The notes under the pieces are model-generated. The model saw nothing but the letters and a program-made list of their open reading frames with translations. It did no database searches and had not been told where the DNA came from. Shown piece by piece: positions 6,871 through 14,896 of a stretch of DNA of 15,288 bases; within the stretch, counting starts at the first letter, position 1, and each line of letters starts with the position of its first letter. The stretch is from an uncultured Alphaproteobacteria bacterium (GTDB lineage Bacteria; Pseudomonadota; Alphaproteobacteria; Rickettsiales; UBA1997): assembly GCA_903858915.1 (NCBI GenBank), contig CAIOKL010000154.1, positions 1-15,288 of the forward strand. Direction: 5' to 3'. A program made the translations under genes and the position numbers.

Positions 6871-9018
6871 TTATATTTCTATTTTTGAAAGATCGCCCAC
6901 TTCATTAAACAAATCTCTAATCATCGACAAAAGAATCAGGCGATTTTCGCGCGCGTGGCTGTCAACATCATTTACCACAACATGCTCAAAAAAATGATCG
7001 AGTGGTAACTCAACAACTGCTAGCAACGCAAAGGCTTTTTCAAATTCTGCCTTTTTAATAAATTTGTAAAAATCTTTAGAAATTTGTTTGATTCGGCGAT
7101 AAAGTAATTTTTCATATTTGCTTTTAAAGCCAAGAACCGAAGGGCGCCCACCATATTTTTTATTATCCTTTCTTTCTTCAATCGCTAAAATATTAGTGGA
7201 TCTTTTGTAAAGCTCGATGAGTTTTTTATGATTTGCATTTTCTAAAAAACTATCTAAAAATTTTATTTTTTTTATTAAGTATAAAATATCAACCGACTTA
7301 TGCGACTCTAGACTTTCGAGATAAGAATTCATTACTACATTCAACACATCTTGACGAACTTGTTCTTGATCTTTTAAATAAACTTTCAAGCGCTCAACTA
7401 TAAAACGCACAATGTCCTCGATTAATTTTTTCTTCAACTCAAAAAAATCTTTTTTATTAGTTGAGATGAACTCTTTAAGTAATTTTGGCGGATAAGATTT
7501 TAGCGACCGCTCAACCAAAATTCGAATTGGAAAAGCAATATTATGTTGATGCGAGGTGCGAATGATTCCAAGGGCGCAACGGCGCAGAGCATATGGATCT
7601 TTTGAACTTGTTGGCCTTTCATCAATCAAAAAAAACCCCACAAGAGTATCAATTTTATCGGCAATTGCCAAAGTAATTCCAAGTGGCGATTGCGCCGTTG
7701 GAGAAGTGGCGCCATCTGGCAAATAATGTTCGTAAATTGCCTCGGAAATTTTATGATTTTCAAGTTGTTGGGTGGCATAAAAACTACCAAAACGACCTTG
7801 TAATTCTGGCAATTCCGCCACCGCTTTAGTTGCCAAATCGGCTTTAGACAAATCAACCCCGCGCTCAATCAAGGCAATCTCGCAATGCGGTACAAAAATT
7901 GATAAAAATTTTGCCATTTCCTTTAATCGCTCAACTTTTTCAAACATCGTGCCGATTTTTTGGTGATAAATAATTTTTTGTAATTTTACAACATAATCAA
8001 ACAAGCGATTTTTTAAATCTTCATTAACAAAAAACTCAAGATCCGCAAGGCGCGCGCGCATTATTTTTTCATTATCGGCGATGATTTTTTTAATATTATT
8101 TTCGGTAATTTCGCAATCGCAAACAAATAAAAATTTTGATGAAAAATTGCCATCGAAATCTTTGCAACAAATATATTTTTGATTTGATTGTAAAGTTAAA
8201 GTTAGCGCCTCATTAGGCAATTCTAAAAACTTATTATCAATCTCTCCGACCAATATTTCTGGGCTTTCGCACAATCCAACTAACTCATCTAAAAATGCCG
8301 ATTTTTCAAAATTTTCAGGTAATTTTAAATAATTTTCATGAGTAATTTTGTGAATTTTTTGGAGAATTTTTTCTTTTCTTTTATGTTGATCAACGACAAT
8401 ATTATTTTTTTGCAAAATATGTTCGTAATCCTTGGCGCTATTGATTAAAATTTGATTATTATTTTTATCAAAAGTTATATTTTTGGCTTGAATAAAAGCA
8501 AAATTAAAATTAATTATTTGCTCACCAAACAATGCCACAATGCCACGAATTGGCCTCACCCACTTGGCTTGATTGCAATCTTGATCAACATCATAACGCA
8601 TTAATTTTTGCCAAGAATTTTGCATTTTTTGCATAATCGTTGGAAGCGATGAAGCGATTATTTCACTAGTTTTAATCGCCAATTCAGGCTTATTAAAAAC
8701 ATAAAAACCATCAATAATTTGCAAATCTTCTAATTTATTTTGTCCGGTTGACTTTAAAAATCCCTCTATCGCTCTAGGTTCGGAGCCTAATTTTGGACCA
8801 ATCTTTTTTTGCGCATTTTGAATTTGCTCGGAATCTAAATTTTTTAAAATTAATGCCAAGCGTCGCGGAGAAATAAAGACTTTTATTGATTCCTCATCGA
8901 AATTTAAATTATTTTTAGCAAAAACTTCTTGGGCAATTTTTAAAAAATTTTCCGCCGAATTTTTTTGCATTCTAGCGGGAATTTCTTCGCTAAAAATTTC
9001 TAAAACAAAATCTGTCAT
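6871..9018 (-). CDS. glyS: Glycyl-tRNA synthetase beta subunit
   Basis: Beta subunit of the heterotetrameric (alpha2beta2) bacterial glycyl-tRNA synthetase. It binds tRNA-Gly, while the alpha subunit (GlyQ) carries the class II catalytic site. The 715-residue protein has the family opening (LEIFSEEIPARM, about 6-17), SPRRLALIL near residue 50, the AELPELQGRFGSFYA signature (about 397-411), and SKDPYALRR (about 472-480). A helical DALR-like C-terminal anticodon-binding region completes it. Length is slightly above the usual 690. The ATG lies 2 bp after the hom stop with no Shine-Dalgarno, so translation may be coupled to hom. glyQ, which in most bacteria lies directly upstream, is not in the window; its place is taken by hom. 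Confidence 0.96.
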   Translation of the reverse strand: MTDFVLEIFSEEIPARMQKNSAENFLKIAQEVFAKNNLNFDEESIKVFISPRRLALILKNLDSEQIQNAQKKIGPKLGSEPRAIEGFLKSTGQNKLEDLQIIDGFYVFNKPELAIKTSEIIASSLPTIMQKMQNSWQKLMRYDVDQDCNQAKWVRPIRGIVALFGEQIINFNFAFIQAKNITFDKNNNQILINSAKDYEHILQKNNIVVDQHKRKEKILQKIHKITHENYLKLPENFEKSAFLDELVGLCESPEILVGEIDNKFLELPNEALTLTLQSNQKYICCKDFDGNFSSKFLFVCDCEITENNIKKIIADNEKIMRARLADLEFFVNEDLKNRLFDYVVKLQKIIYHQKIGTMFEKVERLKEMAKFLSIFVPHCEIALIERGVDLSKADLATKAVAELPELQGRFGSFYATQQLENHKISEAIYEHYLPDGATSPTAQSPLGITLAIADKIDTLVGFFLIDERPTSSKDPYALRRCALGIIRTSHQHNIAFPIRILVERSLKSYPPKLLKEFISTNKKDFFELKKKLIEDIVRFIVERLKVYLKDQEQVRQDVLNVVMNSYLESLESHKSVDILYLIKKIKFLDSFLENANHKKLIELYKRSTNILAIEERKDNKKYGGRPSVLGFKSKYEKLLYRRIKQISKDFYKFIKKAEFEKAFALLAVVELPLDHFFEHVVVNDVDSHARENRLILLSMIRDLFNEVGDLSKIEI

Positions 9019-9020
9019 GA

Positions 9021-10307
9021 TTAAAAATTGGTTTGTTCAACACGAATAAATTTAATGTTGTTTATAAGTCCTCTATCCACGAGATCAATGGCGTCAACAA
9101 CATCTTTCTCAATATGATTTTCAGTTAAAACTGCCCCAACAAAAATATCTTTATTCGATTCATTTTGTTGCTTAAAAATAACTTGTTGTGGATTAATTCG
9201 ATTCGCAAAAATTTGCTCGACAACATTGCCTTTTGGTAAATTATTTTTATCAAAAGTAAAGACAATAAAATATTGTCCGAAGCGTTTTTTAATGTTGATA
9301 ATATTGGTTTGCTGAAGATTAAAACCTTCGGCATTAAATAAAAAATTATTATTTCTGTTGCAAGCGATATCGACAATATCGACAACTACCGCTGAACCCG
9401 TAGGCTTGCCACCCGCCCCTCGTCCAATCATCAAATTATATTCAAAATTTGAACCCTTGGAAAGCACGGCATTGTAAGAGCCATCAATTTGTGCGATTTT
9501 TTCAGAATTTTTAATTAAAGCCGGATAAACTGATTGCTGAACCTCATCTCCTAAATTTTTATAAACCGCTAGAAGCTTGATTTTGTAGCCCAATTCGTCG
9601 GCAAGATTGATGTCATCAATCGAAATTTTATTAATTCCTTCGATGTGCGTTTGCACATAATTAGGAAGCGAAGAGCGCGCAATTGCCGACAATAAAACAA
9701 TTTTATGAGCGGTGTCATTGCCTTCGACATCAAAACGCGGATCGGCTTCAGCGTAGCCAAGCTCTTGCGCCTCTTTCAAAGCGATTTTATAATCTTGTTT
9801 TTCATTTTTCATTTTCGTTAAAATGAAATTACAAGTGCCGTTTAAAATTCCATAAATTTCAGTAATTTCATTGGCAACAAAACCCTCTTTAAAGGCTTTA
9901 ACTATTGGGTTGGCGCCAGCAACCGAAGCTTCAAATCCAATGCTTCCGCGATATTTTTCAACCCAAGATAAAATTTCTTTTCCATGCTCCGCAAGTAACG
10001 CTTTGTTGGCGGTAACCACTTTTTTATTATTTCTCAAACTGTCGTGAATTAATTCTTTTGCCAAGTCGTAACCACCCATCAACTCAACAACCACTTCAAC
10101 ATTTTCATCTTGAGCAAGATCCAAAACATTGTTATAAAATTTTATTTTCGGATCGACAAAATCTTTGTTCGAACGCGAAGCAACCGCCACAACCTCAAAC
10201 GCGCAATTAGTGCGAAGGGTGAGTAAATCTTTTTGATTTTGCAAAATTTCGTAAACTCCGCGTCCAACAGTTCCAAGGCCCGCGATTCCAATTTTAATTT
10301 TTTTCAT
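9021..10307 (-). CDS. hom: Homoserine dehydrogenase
   Basis: NAD(P)H-dependent enzyme converting aspartate semialdehyde to homoserine, the branch point to threonine and methionine. The 428-residue protein has an N-terminal Rossmann domain with GLGTVGRG (10-17) and the VVTANKALLAEHG segment (97-109, K102). The catalytic domain contains GILNGTCNFILTKM (about 153-166) and GYAEADPRFDVEGNDTAHK (184-202). E187, D198 and K202 match the catalytic Glu, Asp and Lys of the yeast enzyme by spacing. A C-terminal ACT-like regulatory domain (about 350-425) suggests feedback control by threonine, as in monofunctional Hom proteins. It is not fused to aspartokinase. First gene of a probable hom-glyS unit, divergent from ileS with 150 bp between the starts. 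Its presence argues that this organism makes its own threonine and/or methionine. Confidence 0.96.
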   Translation of the reverse strand: MKKIKIGIAGLGTVGRGVYEILQNQKDLLTLRTNCAFEVVAVASRSNKDFVDPKIKFYNNVLDLAQDENVEVVVELMGGYDLAKELIHDSLRNNKKVVTANKALLAEHGKEILSWVEKYRGSIGFEASVAGANPIVKAFKEGFVANEITEIYGILNGTCNFILTKMKNEKQDYKIALKEAQELGYAEADPRFDVEGNDTAHKIVLLSAIARSSLPNYVQTHIEGINKISIDDINLADELGYKIKLLAVYKNLGDEVQQSVYPALIKNSEKIAQIDGSYNAVLSKGSNFEYNLMIGRGAGGKPTGSAVVVDIVDIACNRNNNFLFNAEGFNLQQTNIINIKKRFGQYFIVFTFDKNNLPKGNVVEQIFANRINPQQVIFKQQNESNKDIFVGAVLTENHIEKDVVDAIDLVDRGLINNIKFIRVEQTNF

Positions 10308-10392
10308 GATTTATAAAAATTTTTTTAGCAAAATTAAAACTAATTTTTAAAATAGATTTAATTTAAGAACATTATTATAATCAGCCAATTAT

Positions 10393-10422
10393 AATTTGTA
10401 GAAAAATAATTTATAGAAAAAT
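10393..10422 (+). repeat. Direct tandem 15-bp repeat between hom and ileS
   Basis: Two abutting copies of AATTTRTAGAAAAAT (10393-10407 and 10408-10422) differ at one position (G/A). TATAAT hexamers precede at 10376-10381 and 10390-10395, the second overlapping the repeat. The 150-bp divergent spacer must hold the promoters of both hom and ileS, but no -35 partner is clear, so promoters are not called. The repeat may be a recent slippage duplication or a pair of binding sites. Confidence 0.5.
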
Positions 10423-10457
10423 TTCATAAAAAATAACATTTTTTTTAAAAACTTATC

Positions 10458-13037
10458 ATGACGAAGAAAAAATTTTACCCAGACGCCAATCAAAACCTTG
10501 ATTTTGCTAAGATGGAAGAAGATATTTTGAAATTTTGGCAAGAACAAAAAATTTTTGAAAAATCGGTTGAGATGCGAAATTTTTCAACAGAACTTGATGA
10601 AGATAACACTTCGCCCGTTGTAAATCCTTGCTCGCTCAAGGATCACAAAAATTGTCGTCACGAAAAAAATGAAAAAAATGAATTTGTTTTTTATGATGGC
10701 CCACCTTTTGCCAACGGTCTTCCGCACTACGGGCATCTTCTTACCGGCTTTATCAAAGATTTAGTCGCGCGTTATCAAACCATGAAAGGCAAAAAAGTTG
10801 AGCGACGATTCGGCTGGGATACGCACGGTTTACCAGTCGAAATGGAAACCGAAAAAGAACTTACCAAACAACATGGCAAGCCGATTTCGGGGCAGATTGC
10901 CATTCAAGAATTTGGAATTGAAAAATTCAATGATGCTTGTCAAAAATCGGTGATGAAATATGCCGATGATTGGGAAAATTATGTTACGCGTCAAGGGCGG
11001 TTTGTGGATTTCAAAAATAGCTACAAAACTATGGATTTGAACTACATGGAATCGGTTTTGTGGGCATTCAAAGAACTTCACAATAAAGGTTTACTTTACG
11101 AAGATTTTCGTGTCGTTCCATATTCTTGGGCGTGCCAAACTCCGCTTTCAAATTTTGAAACGCGGATGGATAACGCCTACAGGCAGAAGGCGAGTAAAAC
11201 AGCGAAAGTTAAATTTTATCTTAAAGAAATTCCGAGTTTTTTACAAAAATTTTCAACAATCGATACCAAAATTGCATTGATTGCTTGGACTACAACGCCA
11301 TGGACCCTACCCTCAAATTTAGCTTTGGCAATTGGTGAAAAAATTGAATATGCTTTGATTAAAAAAGATTATGAAATTTTAATTTTAGCCAAAAATTTAG
11401 TTGAAAAATTCGCCAAAGATTTGGGTGAGCATGAAGTGGTTGGAAGCGTTATGGGCAAAGAGTTGGTTGGGCTTAGTTATCAACAATTATTTCCTCACAA
11501 TAATAATTTTCAAAATGAGGCGGGCGGAGTTTCGTTAAAAAATGAATCGACAAAAGTTTTCACGGTTTTGGCGGGCGATTTTGTATCAACCGAAGAAGGA
11601 ACCGGAATCGTTCACATCGCTCCTGGATTTGGCGAAGATGACCAATTATTATGCAAAACCAATGGCATTCCAACCATTTGCCCCGTTGATGAAGGTGGTA
11701 AATTTAACTCTTTAATCGGCTTTGTTGGCAAAAATAATCAGGTTTACAAAATCAATGATGCAGATGCTTTGAAGCTTGATGGACGCCAAGTTTTCGACAC
11801 TAATGACGACATTATAAAATATCTTAAGGACAACAAAATTCTTTTCGGTAACCCCGAACAAATCCTCCACAATTATCCGCATTGTTGGCGAACCGACACC
11901 CCGCTAATCTATAAAGCCGTGAGTTCGTGGTATGTTAAGGTTACCGCATTTAAAGATCGTATGGTCGAATTAAATCAACAAATAAATTGGATTCCAAACA
12001 ATATTAAAGACGGACAATTTGGTAAATGGCTGGAAGGAGCGCGAGATTGGTCAATTACGCGCAATCGCTTCTGGGGCTGTCCCGTACCAGTTTGGAAAAG
12101 TAAGTCGGGCAAAATAAAAGTCTTCGGATCCATCGCCGAACTTGAAAAAATTTCGGGCAGAAAAATCGATAATTTGCATCGCCCTTTCATCGATGAAATT
12201 GTTTTTTTCGAAGATGGCGAAGAATTCCGTCGCGTCTCGGATGTTCTTGACTGTTGGTTTGAAAGCGGATCAATGCCATACGCGCAAGTGCATTATCCAT
12301 TTGAAAATAAAGAATGGTTTGAAGATAATTTTCCCGCCGATTTTATCACCGAATATGTCGCGCAAACTCGTGGTTGGTTTTACACTTTAATGGTGTTGTC
12401 GACGGCGCTTTTTGATCGCGCGCCCTTTAAAAATGTGATTTGCCACGGCACAATTTTAGATGAAAATTCGCAAAAACTTTCCAAAAGATTGCGTAATTAC
12501 GCCGATCCGTTGGAAATATTTTCAACGATTGGCTCCGACGCCATGCGTTTTTACATGATTTCGCAACCCGTCATGCGTGGACAAGAATTGCGCATCGACA
12601 AAGAAGGCAAAGCCATTCGCGACAGTTTGCGCTTATCCATAAAACCGCTCATCAATGCCTTTAATTTCTTTTGTCTTTACGCCAATGCCGACGGCATTTT
12701 TGCCAATCGCATCGACCACAAAAAAGATTTCAAAAATATTCTCGATCGTTATATTTTAGCAAAATTAAAATCCTCCGTAACCGCTATTGACAGCGCTATG
12801 CAACAATATGACACGGTGCAAGCATGCGACGAATTTAACAAATTTTTTGAGGTTTTGAATAATTGGTATATCCGCAGAAATCGTCAAAGATTTTGGAAAA
12901 GCGAAATCGACGAAGATAAACAAGACGCTTACGATGTACTTTACACAATTTTATTAACCATGTGCAAAGCCTCGGCACCACTGCTTCCATTCACTAGTGA
13001 ATTTGTTTGGCGCGGATTGAAATCGATTAAAAAATAA
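10458..13037 (+). CDS. ileS: Isoleucyl-tRNA synthetase, eukaryote-like type, C-terminally short
   Basis: Class I synthetase that charges tRNA-Ile and edits Val-tRNA-Ile. The 859-residue product has the ATP-binding GPPFANGLPHYGH (81-93, HIGH motif). The CP1 editing domain carries AWTTTPWTLPSNLALAIG and GTGIVHIAPGFGEDD. DWSITRNRFWGCPVPVW, DVLDCWFESGS and the KMSKS equivalent KLSKR (673-677) follow, then the first helices of the anticodon-binding domain (NNWYIRRNRQRFW). The wording is that of the type 2 enzymes of Rickettsia and eukaryotes. Two oddities stand out. First, the protein stops right after LLPFTSEFVWRGL, whereas relatives run to about 1,050-1,090 residues; the remainder is not found in any frame downstream. 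Second, about 30 extra residues (about 42-72) with Cys58, His63, Cys66 and His68 precede the first core strand. All catalytic and editing motifs are intact. Divergent from hom; no Shine-Dalgarno before the ATG. Confidence 0.94.
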   Translation: MTKKKFYPDANQNLDFAKMEEDILKFWQEQKIFEKSVEMRNFSTELDEDNTSPVVNPCSLKDHKNCRHEKNEKNEFVFYDGPPFANGLPHYGHLLTGFIKDLVARYQTMKGKKVERRFGWDTHGLPVEMETEKELTKQHGKPISGQIAIQEFGIEKFNDACQKSVMKYADDWENYVTRQGRFVDFKNSYKTMDLNYMESVLWAFKELHNKGLLYEDFRVVPYSWACQTPLSNFETRMDNAYRQKASKTAKVKFYLKEIPSFLQKFSTIDTKIALIAWTTTPWTLPSNLALAIGEKIEYALIKKDYEILILAKNLVEKFAKDLGEHEVVGSVMGKELVGLSYQQLFPHNNNFQNEAGGVSLKNESTKVFTVLAGDFVSTEEGTGIVHIAPGFGEDDQLLCKTNGIPTICPVDEGGKFNSLIGFVGKNNQVYKINDADALKLDGRQVFDTNDDIIKYLKDNKILFGNPEQILHNYPHCWRTDTPLIYKAVSSWYVKVTAFKDRMVELNQQINWIPNNIKDGQFGKWLEGARDWSITRNRFWGCPVPVWKSKSGKIKVFGSIAELEKISGRKIDNLHRPFIDEIVFFEDGEEFRRVSDVLDCWFESGSMPYAQVHYPFENKEWFEDNFPADFITEYVAQTRGWFYTLMVLSTALFDRAPFKNVICHGTILDENSQKLSKRLRNYADPLEIFSTIGSDAMRFYMISQPVMRGQELRIDKEGKAIRDSLRLSIKPLINAFNFFCLYANADGIFANRIDHKKDFKNILDRYILAKLKSSVTAIDSAMQQYDTVQACDEFNKFFEVLNNWYIRRNRQRFWKSEIDEDKQDAYDVLYTILLTMCKASAPLLPFTSEFVWRGLKSIKK
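10618..10648 (+). repeat. Palindromic hairpin inside the ileS N-terminal insertion
   Basis: ATCCTTG (10624-10630) and CAAGGAT (10637-10643) are exact reverse complements around the 6-base loop CTCGCT. Outside a small internal loop, TTGT (10618-10621) pairs with ACAA (10645-10648). It lies in the middle of the roughly 93-bp stretch coding for residues absent from Rickettsia-type IleRS. An in-frame insertion centred on a palindrome recalls the Rickettsia palindromic elements, though it is shorter and no second copy was seen in this window. Confidence 0.4.
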
Positions 13038-13041
13038 TGCT

Positions 13042-13087
13042 CGAATTTATTTAAATTTTAAAAAAATTAAATCACAATTCGTTTTTT
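13042..13087 (+). terminator. Probable Rho-independent terminator of ileS
   Basis: CGAATT (13042-13047) pairs with AATTCG (13076-13081). Inside it an A/T stem can form between ATTTAAATTT-like and AAATTAAAT sequences, with one bulged base. Six T residues (13082-13087) follow the closing arm directly. It begins 5 bp after the ileS stop codon. The stem is weak in G/C, but stem plus T-run is the expected arrangement. Confidence 0.5.
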
Positions 13088-13104
13088 AATAAATTTTTTT
13101 AATC

Positions 13105-14688
13105 ATGCTTGATTCCACCGCTCCTTTATCAAGATTAGATTCGAAACATCTTAACGCTCAAAATGATAAAGAATTTATAATTAAATTTTTATCCGAAATG
13201 GATGATGAATTAGATTCTTTTGGCAAAATTATGCTTAAAACTAATGAAGAATTTTATAGAAGCGAAAATTGCACAATTCAGAGTGGAGCTGGTTGCGATT
13301 TTGGAACCATCGTATCCATAAAGAATTCCAGAGAGAATCTTGCCAAGGTCACTTATTTCTTTGCCTTTCAAGCATGGCTTCAAAATGGCAAAAAAGAAAA
13401 TTTTCAATATGCGGAAATTGGCGCTGGAAATGGCGATTTCTCTCTCGAAATGAATTCACTGAGAGAAGAATTAAAAACATCTGAGAATGAAGATTTAAGA
13501 GCTTTTTCTCATAGTTTAAAATTTAACATATGTGATTTTGAAAAGATGCATCCAGCGCAAAAAGAAAAGCTGGGGGGATCTGAAGAATTTACTTTTCACT
13601 CGATTGATTTATCGCGCGATCAAATCCCTAAGTTTGATTTTATTTTTGGCAATGAAATTCCCGACACTCAAAGAATTGACATTATAACAATCAGAGATGG
13701 TGCTGGATATTTTGTTGGCGCAGAAAAGTCCGATAATAAAATTAAAACTGAAAAACAAATAGATGAGAACGAACTAAATAAATTAAAAGAGATTTTTAAT
13801 TTGTCCGGAGAAGATGGAGTGTATCCAATTCAAACTGGAAATGTATTGTTTTTCCATAATCTAGGCAATGCCACAGATAATTATTTTATGAGCGATTATT
13901 ACTGCGAAGATATTTCCGAAGATAATTATTTGAGAGTTTATTCGAAAAACATTCCCAAATCCATAAATTTATTACAATCCTATGAAAGCGATACAATTGA
14001 ATATTTGAACACCTGCAAAGAGTTTGCAAATTTTTTTGACATAACTTATTCGCCCCAAATAACAAAAAAATTCTTACAAAATTTCTCTTCATTGTTTCTT
14101 TGTTTTGGATTAGATGATTCTGAGCAATGCGTTTTAAAATTATCAAAAGAAGGAAAGCCCATTGCGCCTTTAGAATTTATGGAGATTTGCTCAAAACCAA
14201 ATATCCCCAAAGAGCTTTGGGATTGTGGTTATTTAAGAATCATTTCCGATATAAATACCGCACAAACTCTTGTTAAAGATAGCGATAAAAATCCCAAAAA
14301 TGCGCCCTTAGTTTTTGAAACTAGAAAAAGAGATTTTAAAAATAAGTATTTATGCGACAAAAAAGTATTAAAGATTTTATTAGAAAAAAATATTATTGAT
14401 GCGGATGAATATGATGAAGGTTCGAAAATAATTTTTGAACTTTTGGATAATGATAAAATTGATGAAGCTAAATTATTAATTGAGCACTCAAAAAAAATAT
14501 TAATTTTGGCGCAACGCAATAACAAAAATTTACTCGAATATTCATTAGAAAAATTTCCAGAATCTTCGGATTTGCACAACTTATTAAAAGAAAAATTTGA
14601 GAAAATTAATGCTTCAAGACCAGCCCCATCTAGCATATCAACATTGGCGACGGCAATAATAGAAACTGGCGCGCATCGATCGATTTGA
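13105..14688 (+). CDS. Diverged MidA/NDUFAF7-like SAM methyltransferase with helical-repeat tail
   Basis: A 527-residue protein with two visible parts. Residues about 45-260 resemble the MidA (NDUFAF7) class of SAM-dependent methyltransferases. There is a GAGCDFGT segment (61-68) like the GDFxT of that family, then motif I AEIGAGNGDFSLEM (103-116), and a DFIFGNEIPDTQRID strand (178-192) like the family's NExFDAxPV. In mitochondria NDUFAF7 methylates an arginine of a complex I subunit; here the substrate is unknown and the core is strongly diverged. Residues about 410-500 look like degenerate ankyrin or similar helix pairs (for example IDEAKLLIEHSKKI then NNKNLLEYSLEKF). The tail is Ser/Ala rich. 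No signal peptide or membrane segment. Of 15 Arg codons 12 are AGA, unlike the synthetase genes. It could be an effector or regulatory protein rather than a complex I factor. ATG at 13105 starts 18 bp after the ileS terminator; no Shine-Dalgarno. Confidence 0.6.
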   Translation: MLDSTAPLSRLDSKHLNAQNDKEFIIKFLSEMDDELDSFGKIMLKTNEEFYRSENCTIQSGAGCDFGTIVSIKNSRENLAKVTYFFAFQAWLQNGKKENFQYAEIGAGNGDFSLEMNSLREELKTSENEDLRAFSHSLKFNICDFEKMHPAQKEKLGGSEEFTFHSIDLSRDQIPKFDFIFGNEIPDTQRIDIITIRDGAGYFVGAEKSDNKIKTEKQIDENELNKLKEIFNLSGEDGVYPIQTGNVLFFHNLGNATDNYFMSDYYCEDISEDNYLRVYSKNIPKSINLLQSYESDTIEYLNTCKEFANFFDITYSPQITKKFLQNFSSLFLCFGLDDSEQCVLKLSKEGKPIAPLEFMEICSKPNIPKELWDCGYLRIISDINTAQTLVKDSDKNPKNAPLVFETRKRDFKNKYLCDKKVLKILLEKNIIDADEYDEGSKIIFELLDNDKIDEAKLLIEHSKKILILAQRNNKNLLEYSLEKFPESSDLHNLLKEKFEKINASRPAPSSISTLATAIIETGAHRSI

Positions 14689-14781
14689 TGCTAAAAATAA
14701 ACTATATTTAGAATAATTTTTAGATAAAAATTCAAGGCAATATTTTATTTTAAAAACAGAGTAAAATTTTTAAATGTCACA

Positions 14782-14825
14782 AGTGGTAAATTTTTTGACT
14801 TATTGTTATTTTTATCCACTATAAA
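14782..14825 (+). promoter_or_regulatory. Possible promoter with flanking inverted repeat before the last gene
   Basis: TTGACT (14795-14800, 5/6 to the -35 box) is followed after 19 bp by TATAAA (14820-14825, 5/6 to the -10 box); the spacing is longer than the ideal 17. AGTGGTAAA (14782-14790) and TTTATCCACT (14811-14820) form an inverted repeat with one bulged base that brackets the -35 box, which would suit a repressor site. The gene starts 71 bp downstream at 14897. Nothing else is recognised in the 208-bp spacer (14689-14896). Confidence 0.3.
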
Positions 14826-14896
14826 ATTTATATAAATACCATTTCGATCTAGAAATGCTAAATTAAGAAGAATGTTTGCAATATAAATTTTTTAAT

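Noticed and set aside
10458..13037. Calling ileS a pseudogene because it is short
   Set aside because: All catalytic, editing and zinc-independent core motifs are intact and there is no internal stop over 859 codons; the shortness is reported as an oddity instead.
13020..13104. A frameshift at the A6 run near the ileS stop hiding the rest of IleRS
   Set aside because: Both alternative frames end within 70 bases and contain no IleRS-like residues, so a single indel does not restore the C-terminus.
14229..14636. A 135-codon open frame on the minus strand inside the methyltransferase-like gene
   Set aside because: Antisense to an intact 527-codon frame; Ser/Phe/Lys-rich with no motif, as expected for a shadow frame.
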